Shown here: positions 44,634-53,575 of the stretch, piece after piece
Layout of the letters: each line of letters opens with the position of its first letter
Position numbering within the stretch: the stretch's first letter is position 1
Assembly (NCBI GenBank): GCA_050303415.1
Contig: JBNLBS010000003.1
Coordinates: forward strand, 124,001-188,000
Length of the DNA: 64,000 bases
Direction: 5' to 3'
Source of the DNA: JBNLBS01 sp050303415
Lineage (GTDB): Bacteria; Pseudomonadota; Gammaproteobacteria; Methylococcales; Methylomonadaceae
The notes under the pieces: generated by a model
The model's input: the letters and a program-made list of their open reading frames with translations, nothing else
The model's database searches: none
Told to the model about the DNA's origin: nothing
Program-made: the position numbers and the translations under genes

Positions 44634-45248
44634 ATGAATTCAAATAATACAGCTTCACAATTTGTTGCCGTTGCATCCATAGCTGCTGAATTGAGTGAGG
44701 TTATGAATGTCGCTAAAGAGATATCTCTTGCTGCTGCCAATGCAAAGGCAATCGCTTTTAGAGCGGGTGAACAGGCTAAAGGTTTTCAGCCGATCACAGA
44801 TTTTATTAATGAGTTGGCTAAAGATACCATCGAATTAGTTAATGCCATTAATGATAGAGCATTAAATCTTTATCAGTTAACCGTTACTGAGTCCAGAGTA
44901 AGTACAGGTTATGAAAAATTTGAGCTGGTTGTCAAACTGTCTGAAGGTGCGCCTTATCAGAGCTCAATGATGAATCCTCTGGAAAAAGCAAAACTTAATA
45001 TGATTGAGAGTAATCGCGAGTTTAAACTGCATGTATCGCAGTTGTTGGATCAATTACAAGAAGTGATGTATCCGGCGCGTGCTGCCCGTGTAATTGCTGC
45101 TAACTCTCGTATTGAGGCATCTCAAGCGGGAGAATACCTGCAGAGTTTACAAGCAGTGGCGGAGAGTGTTGATAATGCGGCACAAGTTATTCATGATAAT
45201 GTACAGCGATGTAGAAGTGCATTATCCATTATTTTAATAGCAGATTAA
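44634..45248 (+). CDS. soluble protein with two degenerate chemoreceptor-tip motifs
   Basis: 204 residues, helical, no signal peptide or membrane segment. Two stretches look like the MCP hairpin tip: AAANAKAIAFRAGEQAKGF (about 33-51) followed by ITDFINELAKDTIEL, and AANSRIEASQAGEYLQSL (about 155-172) followed by AVAESVDNAAQVI. In genuine MCPs a single ALNAAIEAARAGE-type tip is flanked by long coiled coils; here the flanks are too short for a receptor. It may be a soluble adaptor or a partner of the next gene. ATG 44634 follows GCAGG with 6-base spacing. Confidence 0.75.
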   Translation: MNSNNTASQFVAVASIAAELSEVMNVAKEISLAAANAKAIAFRAGEQAKGFQPITDFINELAKDTIELVNAINDRALNLYQLTVTESRVSTGYEKFELVVKLSEGAPYQSSMMNPLEKAKLNMIESNREFKLHVSQLLDQLQEVMYPARAARVIAANSRIEASQAGEYLQSLQAVAESVDNAAQVIHDNVQRCRSALSIILIAD

Positions 45249-45276
45249 TGCTGGGCATCCAGAGGGCTTTTTTAAC

Positions 45277-46005
45277 ATGAAAATGAGCAAAATTTACGAA
45301 GGATCGTATCAGTGGATAATGTTAGGCAGGGATGAAAATAAACCGGATAAAATTATTGATACCAATCAATATATCGTTAGAACTAATAACCGATGTTTAT
45401 TGATTGATCCAGGTGGTGTTGAATTATTTGCACCGATGTTGGCTGCAGTATTGCATTATGCACCGGTAGAAGAAATTACAGATTTATTTGCCTCACATCA
45501 GGATCCGGATATTATTTCTTCCCTTGGGCTTTGGGATCAGGCTTTGCCAAATGCCAAGTTACATGCCTCTGCTTTATGGGAGGGTTTTTTGCGTCATTTT
45601 GGTTGTGACCATATTGAATATGTTCCTTTGAACGATAATGGCGGCGTCATTAATCTGGGCAGTGTAGAGTTAAAAATTATTCCTGCGCATTATCTACATG
45701 CTTCCGCCAATTTCCATATTTATGATCCTAAAGCGAAAATATTGATGTCGGGTGATGTAGGCGCGGCCCTAGAGGCGCCGAATGCACCTATTTTTGTTGA
45801 AAATTTTGATACACATGTTGAAAAAATGCGGTTTTTTCATCAACGCTGGATGCCATCCGAACGAGCTAAAAAAAATTGGATAGAGCGTGTACGTGAACTT
45901 GATATAGATATTTTAGCACCTCAACATGGTCGAATGTTTAAAGGGGATGATGTTAAACGGTTCTTAGATTGGTTTGATGCTTTACCTGTAGGTGTTGTCG
46001 TTTAA
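45277..46005 (+). CDS. ODP-like di-iron metallo-beta-lactamase-fold protein
   Basis: 242-residue metallo-beta-lactamase-fold protein. Candidate di-iron ligands: His74, Asp76 and Asp78 in SHQDPDI, His138 (or 141) in PAHYLHAS, Asp160 in SGDVG and His217 in PQHGR. The H-x-D-P-D motif, in place of the HxExDH of flavodiiron proteins, is that of ODP proteins, which bind oxygen at a di-iron site and act as chemotaxis sensors in spirochaetes. There is no flavodoxin domain, so it is not a reductase of the NorV type. It closes the chemosensory cluster and is followed by a terminator. Confidence 0.85.
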   Translation: MKMSKIYEGSYQWIMLGRDENKPDKIIDTNQYIVRTNNRCLLIDPGGVELFAPMLAAVLHYAPVEEITDLFASHQDPDIISSLGLWDQALPNAKLHASALWEGFLRHFGCDHIEYVPLNDNGGVINLGSVELKIIPAHYLHASANFHIYDPKAKILMSGDVGAALEAPNAPIFVENFDTHVEKMRFFHQRWMPSERAKKNWIERVRELDIDILAPQHGRMFKGDDVKRFLDWFDALPVGVVV

Positions 46006-46060
46006 TTTTTTTATTACCAAATTAAGGTTGGTAATGTTTTGTTCCTATTTTATTCCGCAC

Positions 46061-46085
46061 AAAGCCTCTTTCTCTAGAGGCTTTT
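46061..46085. terminator. terminator after the chemosensory cluster
   Basis: AAAGCCTCT (46061-46069), loop TTCTCT, AGAGGCTTT (46076-46084), followed by TATT on the plus strand. It overlaps the last codon of the leftward membrane-protein gene, so it can serve both directions. Confidence 0.8.
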
Positions 46086-46578
46086 ATTCAAGTAGCTTGA
46101 CAAAAGCATGATTTAACAACAGTAATGTTACCGTAATCGGATAAAGCAAAAAATGCTCTGGCAGCATTAAGCTTAAAGTGATTCCAAGCATAATCGTCCC
46201 CGGTTGTAATTTACTTTTTTGATATAAGGAACGCATGGTTTTTCGACTGTGAAAATCGATGTGTTGGTGCTGACTGATAATAAATAGCGGGATTGCTGCA
46301 CTGATAAAAGTAAAGTAGATTGGGTAAAAATAAAAAATTGGTGAATTGTCTATAAACAGGGGGTGCCAGTTTTGATACCAAACAAGCACCGTAGCACTTA
46401 GAAATAAATCGTAAATGACATTTATGCTGTGTTTTAAAAAAAAATAACTTGAAAAACTCAGCAACATAATTGCACTGCCAATATAAAAAACAGCAGGGTT
46501 GTTTAAAATAGCCAATAATGAATGTTTACTCTGTACCAGAAAACTTAGGGCAAGATTAATTGATATAAAAACAGGCAT
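46084..46578 (-). CDS. hypothetical membrane protein
   Basis: 164-residue hydrophobic protein with about five predicted membrane helices and a polar loop near 100-125 (SQHQHIDFHSRKTMRSLYQK) between the third and fourth. Aromatic residues are frequent (YFYPIYF, WYQNWHP). I do not recognise the family. It is transcribed alone, divergent from ppsA; the intergenic region holds two perfect DnaA boxes. Confidence 0.65.
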   Translation of the reverse strand: MPVFISINLALSFLVQSKHSLLAILNNPAVFYIGSAIMLLSFSSYFFLKHSINVIYDLFLSATVLVWYQNWHPLFIDNSPIFYFYPIYFTFISAAIPLFIISQHQHIDFHSRKTMRSLYQKSKLQPGTIMLGITLSLMLPEHFLLYPITVTLLLLNHAFVKLLE

Positions 46579-46915
46579 ATTAACTCGCTGTGGATTTTTA
46601 AAAGAGAAAAATGAACTAAGCGGATATAAATGTATTTTCTGTAGTGCAATATTCTACATTATTATTGTAGGCAAATGTCTTCACTCAGCGGGTTAGTATA
46701 AAAATTAGTCTTTTTAAGGCAAGACCTTGATTTATTTTGAAATATATGGGTTATCGGTGTCTTATTTACAAACTTATCCACAAATGATGTGGATAATTAA
46801 AGATAGAGAGGAATCTTTTCGGGCGGGGTTTTATTTTTTTGAGCAATAAAATTTCTGACATTCTTTTTTTAACAAAGAGTGGATTTTGTCAATACACACA
46901 GTATCGGAGCATGGT
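46579..46915. other. divergent region between the membrane protein and ppsA
   Basis: About 337 AT-rich bases. It holds the inverted pair of DnaA boxes (46775-46797) described separately. No other operator or small gene was found. Promoters for both neighbours must lie here but are not clear. Confidence 0.4.
46775..46797. promoter_or_regulatory. two perfect inverted DnaA boxes
   Basis: TTATCCACA (46775-46783) and its reverse complement TGTGGATAA (46789-46797) are separated by five bases. Each is the strongest known DnaA box. They lie 119 bases before the ppsA start in a divergent promoter region. The dyad could equally be read as a hairpin or as the site of a dimeric regulator. Confidence 0.6.
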
Positions 46916-49327
46916 ATGGCGGGCGCAGGAAATTATATTCGTTGGTTTAATGAAATAACGATTGAAGATATCCCATTGGTTGGGGGAAAGAATGCTTCGT
47001 TAGGTGAAATGTATCAGGTGCTGGGACCTTCCGGGGTGATAGTTCCCAATGGTTTTGCCATTACTGCTCAGGCTTATCGATATATGCTTAACCAAGCCAA
47101 TATCTGGGAACAACTGAAACAGACTTTAAGTGGACTGGATCCTGATAATGTTGCAGACTTGGCTCAGCGCGCACAACAGGCTAGAAATATTATCCTGCAG
47201 GCTCCGATTCCTGAGGCGTTGGAACAACAGATATTAACGGCCTTTACTGAATTACAACAGCTATATGGTGAACAGTTGACCGTCGCTGTTCGTAGCTCAG
47301 CAACTGCAGAAGACCTCCCTAATGCCAGTTTTGCCGGCCAGCAGGATACCTATCTTAATATTAAAGGAGGGCAGGATTTATTAAGTGCCTGCAAACGTTG
47401 TTTTGCCAGTCTGTTTACCGATAGGGCCATTCACTATCGGATAGATAAAGGTTTTGATCATTTTAAAGTTGCTTTATCCATAGCTGTCATGAAAATGGTA
47501 CGTTCTGATTTGGCTACCAGTGGTGTTATGTTTACGTTGGATACAGAATCTGGCTTTGATGAGGTGGTTTTTATTACTGCAGCCTATGGATTAGGTGAAA
47601 ATGTGGTTCAGGGGGCGGTGGATCCGGATGAATTTTATGTGCACAAGCCTACTTTTGAAAAGGGTTTTAAAGCAGTATTGCGACGCATCTTAGGCGCCAA
47701 GTTGATAAAAATGGTCTATGCCGAAGGTGAAAGTGATCAGGCGGTTAAAAATATTTCAACGACAGCAAAGGAAAGGACTCGTTATTGTTTAACCGATAAA
47801 GATGTTTTAACTCTTGCCGACTATGCTATCAGCATAGAAAAACATTACAGTGATAAGGCGGGTTTTTCCAGGCCAATGGATATTGAATGGGCTAAAGATG
47901 GTATAGATGGTCAGCTGTATATTGTTCAGGCCAGGCCGGAAACGGTTCAGTCTCAAAAACAGGCATCTGTTATAGAGCATTATCAACTTAACCAGCAGGC
48001 GGAAGCCATTATTACCGGACATGCGGTAGGCAGCAAAATTGCTCAAGGTCAGGCTCATGTGATTGAACATGTCTCGCAATTACCCGATTTTAAATCAGGT
48101 GATGTATTGGTGGCCGATATGACCTCGCCGGACTGGGAACCGGTCATGAAAATGGCATCAGCTATTGTAACCAACAAAGGCGGACGCACCTGTCATGCCG
48201 CAATTATAGCGCGGGAATTGGGGGTGCCGGCCGTGATTGGCTGCGAACATGCAACGCAAAAAATTGCCGATAAGACAATGGTTACAGTGTCCTGTGCCGA
48301 AGGTGATATCGGCAAGGTTTATCCGGGACAACTCGAATTTGATATTGAAACAGCTGATTTAACAGACCTAGCCAAGCCAAAAACTAAGGTCATGTTGAAC
48401 TTGGGTAACCCGGAACTGGCATTTAAAACCCGCTTCTTACCGAATGATGGAGTCGGCCTGGCAAGAATGGAATTTATTATTGCCCAGCACATTAAAGCGC
48501 ATCCCATGGCCTTGCTGTACCCGGAAAAGATCAATAATGAGGCGGAGCGTCAACAGATAGGTCAATTGATAGCCGGTTATAAGACAGGTGCCGACTATTT
48601 TATTCAACACTTATCCGAGGGCGTGGCAACCATTGCCGCAGCTTTTTACCCCAAGCCGGTCGTGGTAAGAATGTCGGATTTTAAAACTAATGAATATGCT
48701 TCATTGCTGGGCGGGCAGTGGTTTGAGCAGAATGAAGCCAATCCAATGATTGGTTTTAGAGGTGCAGCACGCTATACGCACCCGAATTATACTGAAGGTT
48801 TTGCTTTGGAATGTGCCGCCATGAAACGTGTGCGCGAAGAGATGGGCTTAACTAATGTTATTTTAATGATTCCGTTTTGTCGGCGTGAAATTGAAGCGGA
48901 AAAGGTTATTAATCGGATGGCTGAACTGGGGCTTAAGCGTGGTAACAACGGCCTTAAAATTTATATGATGTGTGAGATTCCAAATAATGTTATTCGAATT
49001 GATGCCTTTGCCAGATATTTTGATGGCTTTTCCATTGGCTCCAATGATTTAACGCAATTGACTTTGGGCGTGGACAGGGATTCTGAAATTGTTGCCGAGG
49101 ATTTTGATGAACGTGATCCGGGTGTAAAAGCCATGATTCAAATGGCGGTAGAGGGCGCTAAACGAAACGGCAAGCATTCCGGCTTGTGTGGACAAGCACC
49201 ATCCGACTATACCGAAATGGCGGAGTTTCTGGTTGAAATCGGTATCGATTCGATGAGCTTAACACCCGATACCGTGCTGAAAACGATTAAACATATTTTA
49301 ACGATAGAAAATAAACAAGAACAATGA
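46916..49327 (+). CDS. ppsA: phosphoenolpyruvate synthase
   Basis: Makes PEP from pyruvate, ATP and water, for gluconeogenesis. About 803 residues. The N-terminal ATP-grasp domain has GGKNASLGEMY and VRSSATAEDLPNASFAGQQ, the central phosphohistidine domain has His427 in GGRTCHAAII, and the C-terminal TIM barrel has GFRGAARY and GLCGQAPSDY. All key residues are present. The frame opens at TTG 46886, but CGGAG at 46905-46909 with 6-base spacing favours ATG 46916, which matches the family N-terminus. In a RuMP-type methylotroph it would feed C3 carbon into gluconeogenesis, if that identification is right. Confidence 0.95.
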   Translation: MAGAGNYIRWFNEITIEDIPLVGGKNASLGEMYQVLGPSGVIVPNGFAITAQAYRYMLNQANIWEQLKQTLSGLDPDNVADLAQRAQQARNIILQAPIPEALEQQILTAFTELQQLYGEQLTVAVRSSATAEDLPNASFAGQQDTYLNIKGGQDLLSACKRCFASLFTDRAIHYRIDKGFDHFKVALSIAVMKMVRSDLATSGVMFTLDTESGFDEVVFITAAYGLGENVVQGAVDPDEFYVHKPTFEKGFKAVLRRILGAKLIKMVYAEGESDQAVKNISTTAKERTRYCLTDKDVLTLADYAISIEKHYSDKAGFSRPMDIEWAKDGIDGQLYIVQARPETVQSQKQASVIEHYQLNQQAEAIITGHAVGSKIAQGQAHVIEHVSQLPDFKSGDVLVADMTSPDWEPVMKMASAIVTNKGGRTCHAAIIARELGVPAVIGCEHATQKIADKTMVTVSCAEGDIGKVYPGQLEFDIETADLTDLAKPKTKVMLNLGNPELAFKTRFLPNDGVGLARMEFIIAQHIKAHPMALLYPEKINNEAERQQIGQLIAGYKTGADYFIQHLSEGVATIAAAFYPKPVVVRMSDFKTNEYASLLGGQWFEQNEANPMIGFRGAARYTHPNYTEGFALECAAMKRVREEMGLTNVILMIPFCRREIEAEKVINRMAELGLKRGNNGLKIYMMCEIPNNVIRIDAFARYFDGFSIGSNDLTQLTLGVDRDSEIVAEDFDERDPGVKAMIQMAVEGAKRNGKHSGLCGQAPSDYTEMAEFLVEIGIDSMSLTPDTVLKTIKHILTIENKQEQ

Positions 49328-49336
49328 TTTAAATGT

Positions 49337-49897
49337 TCAGTTTATTTCAAATAATTGGTTTTCAAGTTCGATAAAGGCATGCCCAAAGGCTGCAACAGCC
49401 TGGTAAAAATTGGCGTTTCCTGACTGTTTTAAGTCACTAAAAAAACGAATAAACCACGGGTTAATATGGTGTTGGTAAAAATCAGCTTGCCCCGGATTTT
49501 GTTCAATGATCAATAACGCCATAACTTCACAAATCGCACTGATATGGTCTTCCGGGTGGGAATTATGAATTTGTCGTTGAATCCCCAGTTTAATTAAATC
49601 CTGCCTTAATAAAGCCAGCGGTTTTTCCATTAAAAAACCGGTTAAATAATATGAACTGTAGGGTAAAAGTTCACCGCGGCTCAGGCCTATAAACAACGTA
49701 TTAAACTCCTGCTCCACATCTTTGGAATTGGATTGAGCGGCTAGTCTAGTCAGGTTATACCAGGCTATTTCCAGCGTAGTGGTATTTTGTCTTGACTGAA
49801 CTTGTGCAAGGGTGGTGAGTAGTGCTTTCTCAGCCGGTGCGATTAATAAATTGGCTAATAATTGATAGTATTGTGCTCTGAGTTGATGATCATTCAT
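49337..49897 (-). CDS. TorD-family chaperone
   Basis: 186 residues from ATG 49897 (the longer frame to 49936 lies inside the upstream gene). An all-helical TorD/DmsD-like chaperone with EFNTLFIGLSRGELLPYSSYY and PEDHISAICEVMALLI. Such proteins mature molybdoenzymes such as formate dehydrogenase and Tor/Dms reductases. It overlaps the ferredoxin gene by 8 bases (ATGAATGA), so translation is coupled. No molybdoenzyme is encoded in the window, so its client is elsewhere. Confidence 0.86.
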   Translation of the reverse strand: MNDHQLRAQYYQLLANLLIAPAEKALLTTLAQVQSRQNTTTLEIAWYNLTRLAAQSNSKDVEQEFNTLFIGLSRGELLPYSSYYLTGFLMEKPLALLRQDLIKLGIQRQIHNSHPEDHISAICEVMALLIIEQNPGQADFYQHHINPWFIRFFSDLKQSGNANFYQAVAAFGHAFIELENQLFEIN

Positions 49898-51404
49898 TTT
49901 GACGTCCAAACATATTTTGTACCCGACAGTTCTCACACAGCATCAATTGTCTTTTCTTATCGCCCTGAAACATTGAATGTTGATCCAGCTTTTGTAGAAT
50001 GGAGCGAATCATCGTTTCAGATGCAAATGCCGTATTACATTGCAGACAATGAAACATGCTTTCCTGATGCAGCAGGCGACTGGTTCTGGCCTTGACTTGG
50101 TTATATACATAGCGGGGATTGAGAGTAATGGCTGTTTCAGGACAGGCGCCTTGGCATAGTCCGCATTGAATACAGTTGGCTTCGATAAAATTAAGCTGTA
50201 GTGAGTCTTTGCCGGCTGCTAAAGCTTGTGTTGGACAGACATTGATACAGCTCAGGCATAAGGTGCATGATTCCCGGTCGACATGGATTTCACCAAAGGG
50301 GGCACCACTCGATAAATCTACTACACTGGGTTGACATGGGGCGTTTAGGTGTAAGTGATTTATCGCCATGGTTAACATCGTACGTTTATCATTATCCGCT
50401 ATAAATTGCGCTTTTGATTGCGTTTGCCAAGCGGGTATTCGCTCTAACTGAGACCGGGTGCATAACTGAATTAAATTGGCAGAATAACCTAAGCTATCAA
50501 GAATTTCTGTAGCAATACCAATTTGTTTTGTTAATGCTTGTTGTGTAAGTAGCGTTAACTGTAGATCGTATACTAAACAAACTTGATTAGCGCCAAAAGC
50601 CAGTGCGGCGAGCCAGACTTCGATACCAATCGAACCCAAAGCTTCAACTGAAATATGAAGAACCTCTTCGGGTAATGGTTGCCGGTCATCATATTGGGTA
50701 AATAGCAGAATCGGGGCTGAATTATGGCGGCTATAGTGGTTCGATAATAGCTTTTTAATTTGAGTAATAGTATTTTTAAGCTCCGGGTAATTATATTGAA
50801 TGGCGCCTGACGGGCAAACCGTACTGCAATCACCACAACCCTGACATAGAAAAGGATTAACTTCAATATGATCAGTATGTGGGGAAATGGCGTTGGTGGC
50901 ACAAATATCAAGACAATTGTGGCAGCCCACAAGGCTACTACGACTATATCCGCATTTTTTCGTATCTAGTTTAAAATACTTGGGCTTATCGAAAGTGCCG
51001 ATCATTTCAGGTAGTTCATTCAGCATTTCAGACAAGGCTTGAGAAGTTTGAGGTTTGCGATAATAGCCGAGTGGTGAAATTTCACTATTGATCAACAAGG
51101 GGAGACAGTAATCGATAACCAGGTCAAAGCTGTGTTGATTGTTTAATTTGAATTTGCCCAAATAGCCTCTCAGGCTGGTAGTGTCGGTAAAGGTTATATG
51201 CTGTATGGCTTCCGCAGCCAATTTAATTTTTAAACGAGTATTGATATCGTTGGGGCTAAGCCAGGTGATTTGAAATTGAGCCTGTAAGTTAGGAAAAAGC
51301 GCCAGAAAGTCTGTTTCCGATGCGATTATCAGCAGGCGGTTTTGGCTATGGTAACTAACCAGACCCGGGAAATGAAAAGGAGTAATGTTGTTATTTGAGT
51401 TCAT
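49890..51404 (-). CDS. multi-cluster 4Fe-4S ferredoxin-like protein
   Basis: 504 residues. Four CxxCxxCxxxC-type sets are visible: CHNCLDICATNAI and CQGCGDCSTVCPSGAI near 160-205, then CTLCLSCINVCP and CIQCGLCQGACPETAI near 375-425. A C-terminal pair of CxxC motifs (HCLQCNT, CENCR) may bind zinc. The central 200 residues resemble an alpha/beta domain. Proteins of this form are encoded with formate dehydrogenase and a TorD chaperone. It is coupled to the TorD gene downstream. The function in electron transfer is inferred from family context. Confidence 0.85.
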   Translation of the reverse strand: MNSNNNITPFHFPGLVSYHSQNRLLIIASETDFLALFPNLQAQFQITWLSPNDINTRLKIKLAAEAIQHITFTDTTSLRGYLGKFKLNNQHSFDLVIDYCLPLLINSEISPLGYYRKPQTSQALSEMLNELPEMIGTFDKPKYFKLDTKKCGYSRSSLVGCHNCLDICATNAISPHTDHIEVNPFLCQGCGDCSTVCPSGAIQYNYPELKNTITQIKKLLSNHYSRHNSAPILLFTQYDDRQPLPEEVLHISVEALGSIGIEVWLAALAFGANQVCLVYDLQLTLLTQQALTKQIGIATEILDSLGYSANLIQLCTRSQLERIPAWQTQSKAQFIADNDKRTMLTMAINHLHLNAPCQPSVVDLSSGAPFGEIHVDRESCTLCLSCINVCPTQALAAGKDSLQLNFIEANCIQCGLCQGACPETAITLNPRYVYNQVKARTSRLLHQESMFHCLQCNTAFASETMIRSILQKLDQHSMFQGDKKRQLMLCENCRVQNMFGRQNE

Positions 51405-51595
51405 AAAATAACACCGCTAAGGTAATGGATTGTTTGATTGGGTTGTATTTTCTTTAGCGATATTTTTTACTCATACAAAGGAAGGCAAAGCAAAGATAAG
51501 GTTGTTATAATGACCGTTTTTTAGCGATAAGAAATACAGATATAAACGACTAAGTTTGTTTAACAGTTATTTCGATTATAACGGAGAAATCGGTT

Positions 51596-52987
51596 TTGAC
51601 ACAGTTGCAAGATATTACCAGCCCTATGACAGCGTTAGAAAAACGTGCAACAGTGTCTTTGTCAAGCATATATGCATTGCGCATGCTGGGTTTGTTTATG
51701 ATTTTGCCGGTTTTGTCGTTATTTGCCGAGCAACTGGAAGGCTCCACACCATTATTAATGGGATTGGCAATTAGTGTTTATGGTTTGACCCAGGCTATCC
51801 TGCAAATTCCATTCGGACTTTTGTCTGACAAGTTCGGTCGTAAAAAAATTATAGTAATTGGTTTGCTGCTGTTTTCTGCTGGCAGTGTTGTTGCAGCTGT
51901 TTCAACCGATATTTATGGGGTGTTATTGGGAAGGGCTCTGCAGGGGGCGGGAGCCATTGCGGCGGCGATTATGGCAATGGTTGCAGATTTAACCCAGGAA
52001 AGTCATCGAACAAAAGCCATGGCAATGATTGGTGCAAGTATAGGGTTGTCATTTGCCGTTGCAGTGACTGCAGGACCTTTATTAGCCGGGCTTATTGGGG
52101 TGCAAGGCTTGTTCTGGGTAACAGCGGTTTTGGCGATTATCGCTATTGTAGTCATTATTTTTGTCGTACCTAATCCTCAACAACTAAAGGTTCATCGGGA
52201 CGCTGAACTGATTCCAGCTCAATTGGGACATGTATTAAAAAATCCAGACTTATTAAGACTGGATTATGGCATATTTATTCTACATCTGATTTTAACTGCC
52301 TGTTTTGTTGTTGTACCGCTGCTGCTTAGAGATGCAGGCTTATTACCAAATCAGCATTGGTTCGTTTATTTGGGCGTAATGCTATTTTCTATGGTTATCG
52401 TTGTGCCTTTCATCATATTGGCTGAAAAAAAACGCAAGATGAAGCCGGTATTTTTAATGGCTATTACTATCGTTTTGGTGGCAACTATCGGTTTGTGGTT
52501 ATTCCATCAAAACCTGTTTGGAATTATTGGTTTTTTATGGCTTTTTTTCTGTGGTTTTAACTTATTAGAGGCGACATTGCCGTCATTAATCTCCAAAACT
52601 GCACCGGGTGATTTGAAAGGAACGGCAATGGGAGCATATTCCAGCTCTCAGTTTATGGGGGCTTTTATCGGTGGCCTGGCTGGCGGTTGGTGTTATGGGC
52701 AGTGGGGAGCATCAGCTGTATTTATTTTTTGTGCACTGGCTGTGGGTACTTGGTTATTGGTCGCTTTTAGCATGAATACTCCACGATATTTAGCTAATTT
52801 GCTGGTCTCTTTAGGCCAGGTATCTCAAGCTCAGGCGGAAGAGTGCGCCAAGCACATGTTAAAGATTGCCGGAATTGAGGAAGTTAAACTACACTATAAA
52901 GAAAGCGAGGCTTATCTTAAGGTAGACAATGAAATTTTAGATCGTGAGCAATTGCAGAAATTGCTTGATAAATTTGTAACTGCATGA
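51596..52987 (+). CDS. MFS transporter with a C-terminal YAM domain (YajR-like)
   Basis: 463 residues. Twelve TM segments of the major facilitator type, with motif A (GLLSDKFGRKKI) after TM2 and RALQGAGAIAAAIMAM in TM4-5. The last 65 residues (about 398-463) form a small alpha/beta domain as in YajR. Substrate unknown, probably a drug or metabolite exporter. TTG start with CGGAG 9 bases upstream; no closer start fits. It precedes ssb, a conserved neighbourhood in many gammaproteobacteria. Confidence 0.9.
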   Translation: MTQLQDITSPMTALEKRATVSLSSIYALRMLGLFMILPVLSLFAEQLEGSTPLLMGLAISVYGLTQAILQIPFGLLSDKFGRKKIIVIGLLLFSAGSVVAAVSTDIYGVLLGRALQGAGAIAAAIMAMVADLTQESHRTKAMAMIGASIGLSFAVAVTAGPLLAGLIGVQGLFWVTAVLAIIAIVVIIFVVPNPQQLKVHRDAELIPAQLGHVLKNPDLLRLDYGIFILHLILTACFVVVPLLLRDAGLLPNQHWFVYLGVMLFSMVIVVPFIILAEKKRKMKPVFLMAITIVLVATIGLWLFHQNLFGIIGFLWLFFCGFNLLEATLPSLISKTAPGDLKGTAMGAYSSSQFMGAFIGGLAGGWCYGQWGASAVFIFCALAVGTWLLVAFSMNTPRYLANLLVSLGQVSQAQAEECAKHMLKIAGIEEVKLHYKESEAYLKVDNEILDREQLQKLLDKFVTA

Positions 52988-53040
52988 TTTTAATAGTTCG
53001 CTTTATACTACTTGTTGGTAGTTTTTTTACGGAGATATGA

Positions 53041-53520
53041 ATGCTTAATAAAGTAATTTTGATAGGTAATTTAGGCGCTGATCCTGAAATACGTTATATG
53101 CCAAACGGAGGCTCTGTTGCCAATATCAGTTTGGCCACAACCCGTCGCTGGAAGGATCGTCAAAGCGGTGAAAGGCGTGATGCAACTGAGTGGCATCGGG
53201 TCGTTTTTTTCAATCGCCTTGCTGAAATTGCCGGTGAATACTTAAAAAAAGGCACTCAAATATATGTAGAAGGACGTATTCAAACCCGTAAATGGCAAGA
53301 TCAAAACGGACAAGATCGCTATTCCACAGAAATTATTGCCGAACAAATGCAAATGTTGGGTAGTCGTAGTGGTGGCACGGCGAATTTCTCTGCTGACCAA
53401 CAAGGAGGCTATTCCTCACCAAGTCAGCAACAAGCTCCCGCATACCATGCACCTCAAGAAGGTGGCGCACCGGCTGCGCCTCCAGTATATGATGATTTCG
53501 ATGATGATATTCCATTTTGA
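53041..53520 (+). CDS. ssb: single-stranded DNA-binding protein
   Basis: 159 residues. The OB fold (LNKVILIGNLGADPEIRYM, WHRVVFFNRLAEI, YVEGRIQTRKWQD) fills residues 1-110, followed by a Gly/Gln/Pro/Ala-rich linker and the acidic C-terminus DFDDDIPF that recruits partner proteins. Normal length. ATG 53041 follows CGGAG. Confidence 0.96.
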   Translation: MLNKVILIGNLGADPEIRYMPNGGSVANISLATTRRWKDRQSGERRDATEWHRVVFFNRLAEIAGEYLKKGTQIYVEGRIQTRKWQDQNGQDRYSTEIIAEQMQMLGSRSGGTANFSADQQGGYSSPSQQQAPAYHAPQEGGAPAAPPVYDDFDDDIPF

Positions 53521-53575
53521 ATGAAATAACAAAATAGTGAATTTTAAATTTAGCTAAAAATTAAAGAGGGTTAAT

